Source: Hormoscilla sp. GUM202
GTDB lineage: Bacteria; Cyanobacteriota; Cyanobacteriia; Cyanobacteriales; Desertifilaceae
Assembly: GCA_005518205.2 (NCBI GenBank)
Contig: RFFC02000009.1
Location: forward strand, 1 to 64,000
Length of the DNA stretch: 64,000 nt
Direction: 5' to 3'
Numbering within the stretch: position 1 is the stretch's first letter; each line of letters starts with the position of its first letter. Under the pieces are notes generated by a model that was given only the letters and a program-made list of their open reading frames with translations, made no database searches and had not been told where the DNA came from. The position numbers were made by a program, and so were the translations under genes. Shown here piece by piece: positions 62,435 to 64,000 of the stretch.

Positions 62435-62483
62435 CATCGCCCAGGTAAATCTCTGAGCTATAATAGAATTGTACCCCGATCGC
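62435..62483 (+). repeat. Module-border repeat (site g)
   Basis: CATCGCCCAGGTAAATCTC, TGAGCTATAATAGAATTGTA, CCCCGATCGC. Its right flank equals the other side of site a. Confidence 0.8.
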
Positions 62484-62506
62484 GCCTGGGGCGATCGGGC
62501 ATGGGG

Positions 62507-63409
62507 CTATGGGGCTACTGGCATATCGCCTGATTCATGTTGCTGTAACCAAGCGGCTAAATCATCCACCGTCGAGAAATCCAACAGCGCTTCTACCAAA
62601 TCTTCTAACTCAGAGATAGACAGCTTTTTCAGGCGATCGTCAAACCACTCAGTCCAAACTCCAAATCGGCGCACGCTCAGGCGGTAAATAACTTCCAAAT
62701 AACTTTCAGCGCGACCTTCCGCGAGACCTTCCTCACGGCCTTCAACGCGACCTTCCGCGCGACCAATTTGCCGACCTTTTTGCAGAATATCCTGATAAAT
62801 TACTGATTCACGCATGACTTCCTCTTTGAATAACTGATTAATCAATTGTTTCTCAAATCGCAGACCTGCCAAAATTGAAATGCAGGCTGATATCTCATTG
62901 CGTCGAGCTGTTGACTCTATTTTACCAAATTCCTGAGCCACTTGTGCTAACAAGCTATTGGAGTTATCGCTGCGAGCTAGAGTGGCCAATGGTAAAAGAC
63001 CCGGATCTGCCATCAGTATAGCTGGGTCTTCTTCCCATAAGCGAATGACCTGATACCGATGTATGGTATCAGAGTCTTTATACCGATTCTGGAACACTAA
63101 TTCACTTGTAGTGGCTTTCAGAAAAATCACCGCCTGTTTGACTTCACAGTTATACTGTCTGACCAACCTTGCTTTATAGTCCAGCATTCTAGTAGGAATA
63201 GGCGGATATGAATAGGGGAGAGTCTGAAATTCCAGGTGCTTTATCGAATTCCCTACGCGCAGGAAGATTATAGAATCCGCCTGGACTGGTTCCGATAGCA
63301 GTTCAGTCTTCAATAGCTCAACCTCGTCGGAGTCTATATTAAAAATCCAACGGACGAATGCTCTCGGATCCTGTTCTGCCAGATATTTGCAGGTGTTGTC
63401 GTAACTCAA
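62507..63409 (-). CDS. Rpn-family recombination-promoting nuclease/DUF4351-type protein
   Basis: MSYDNTCKYLAEQDPRAFVRWIF, then the nuclease core ADSIIFLRVGNSIKHLEFQTLPYSYPPIPTRMLDYKARLVRQYN (E-x-Q strand of the PD-(D/E)XK fold), and a charged EGR-rich linker and C-terminal helices. Rpn-like proteins are widespread in cyanobacteria and linked to DNA cleavage or TA-like behaviour. Confidence 0.88.
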   Translation of the reverse strand: MSYDNTCKYLAEQDPRAFVRWIFNIDSDEVELLKTELLSEPVQADSIIFLRVGNSIKHLEFQTLPYSYPPIPTRMLDYKARLVRQYNCEVKQAVIFLKATTSELVFQNRYKDSDTIHRYQVIRLWEEDPAILMADPGLLPLATLARSDNSNSLLAQVAQEFGKIESTARRNEISACISILAGLRFEKQLINQLFKEEVMRESVIYQDILQKGRQIGRAEGRVEGREEGLAEGRAESYLEVIYRLSVRRFGVWTEWFDDRLKKLSISELEDLVEALLDFSTVDDLAAWLQQHESGDMPVAP

Positions 63410-63629
63410 TTTATTCTCTTTGATTTCTTGATTGGACTCTAATAATAGAGTAGCACAATTAATTGCATTGTGAAGAAAGTTTTTAATTTTTTTCCATCAC
63501 ATAGCTCATAAAACATTCGTTTCCTGACTCTGGCAGGGAACGAGGGATGCTCCCCATTTTATATTTGAATCCCTTTCCTCGAAGCGAACGAACCTACACG
63601 CGCCCCCCGAACCTACACGCATCAAGACT

Positions 63630-63998
63630 TCAAGCGATAGCATCCAGGCCGACAATTGAGGGAGTGAAAAATCCATAACGATCGACCATCCCTTGATAAT
63701 CAGGAGCATCCACTCCTATAAATTCTGCTGGGATGTCCTGTTCCAGACGGTGTAGGAAAGCAGATAAGCGCGATCCATTCAGCCGAGCATTTTGAGTATT
63801 ATCCCGAACTGGTCCCCAAGAAATTGGTGCATGGATATCAACATCAAGAGAGAAAGTCAACCAAATTGGAGTATCGGTATTAAGATCCAATTTGCCCTCA
63901 TCCTCTAGTTCAATGAAGAAAAATATACTCCCACCAGACTCAATCTGTAATTCTTTTAGCTTGCCATTAGTTTTCGGGGTTGCGCATTGCAGTGTCAA
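63630..63998 (-). CDS. Hypothetical protein, possibly cut by the window edge
   Basis: 122 residues with segments WLTFSLDVDIHAPISWGPVRDN and SRLSAFLHRLEQDIPAEFIGVD. The frame opens at a TTG 2 bases from the window end, so the true start may lie outside. No family recognised. Confidence 0.5.
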   Translation of the reverse strand: MTLQCATPKTNGKLKELQIESGGSIFFFIELEDEGKLDLNTDTPIWLTFSLDVDIHAPISWGPVRDNTQNARLNGSRLSAFLHRLEQDIPAEFIGVDAPDYQGMVDRYGFFTPSIVGLDAIA

Positions 63999-64000
63999 GG

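Overview
The window is chromosomal DNA of a phycoerythrin-containing cyanobacterium, probably a large-genome filamentous (Oscillatoriales-like) species. The evidence is a cpe rod-linker/lyase cluster, very frequent HIP1 octamers (GCGATCGC), XisH/XisI, Uma2 and Rpn-family proteins, and many toxin-antitoxin (TA) pairs. The DNA is rich in small repeats and contains many broken genes.

Layout. 0-4 kb: ankyrin fragment, orphan Nif11-like peptide, pentapeptide-repeat protein, a CpcS-type lyase, and an Xre/MbcA-type antitoxin with a wrecked RES toxin. 4-15.3 kb: phycoerythrin assembly. cpeZ is on the plus strand. A minus-strand series reads cpeC, cpeD, two cpeE-like linkers, two CpcD-like small linkers, cpeS, cpeT, cpeR, a double-domain linker, and a very long coiled-coil protein. 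The last two share an unusual LNKW tail motif. 15.6-21.4 kb: ClpC lacking its first N-repeat, two hypotheticals, and an RTX metalloprotease. 21.5-23.8 kb: a VapC/HicB-like/nucleotidyltransferase block that is a second copy of one at 59.5-61.3 kb. 23.9-29.9 kb: a ubiquitin-like conjugation operon (JAMM peptidase, E2-like, small protein, E1-like), divergent from an NB-ARC (STAND) ATPase. A DUF433/DUF5615 TA pair has been inserted between them. 30-40.4 kb: orphan toxin, ABC exporter, two duplicated unknown gene modules, hydrolase, pyrD, a nucleotidyltransferase, xisH/xisI. 40.5-51 kb: pseudogenes (ABC transporter, UvrD-like helicase, methyltransferase, PKS scrap) around Uma2, secA, a dihaem cytochrome, GNAT and tsaC. 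52-57 kb: a sulfotransferase-methyltransferase fusion, a decayed ISKra4-like element, and an LRR-RTX protein whose start lies in the insertion sequence (IS) end. 57.3-63.4 kb: a TA island divided into modules by a recurring ~45-bp repeat.

Three themes recur. (1) Small mobile repeats have left clear target duplications and have supplied new stops, starts or in-frame inserts to genes. One family has GGGTGTGGTCAAAA ends with 9-bp duplications. Another has GGGTGCATCTCA ends with 8-bp duplications and is related to the ISKra4 relic. (2) Small TA/nuclease cassettes sit between 110-250-bp direct duplications. (3) The phycobilisome cluster has been remodelled with extra linkers and coiled-coil proteins. 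The best candidates for undescribed biology are the repeat-delimited TA array, the NB-ARC/ubiquitin-like locus and the LNKW-tailed phycobilisome-associated proteins. No tRNA, rRNA or CRISPR array was recognised.
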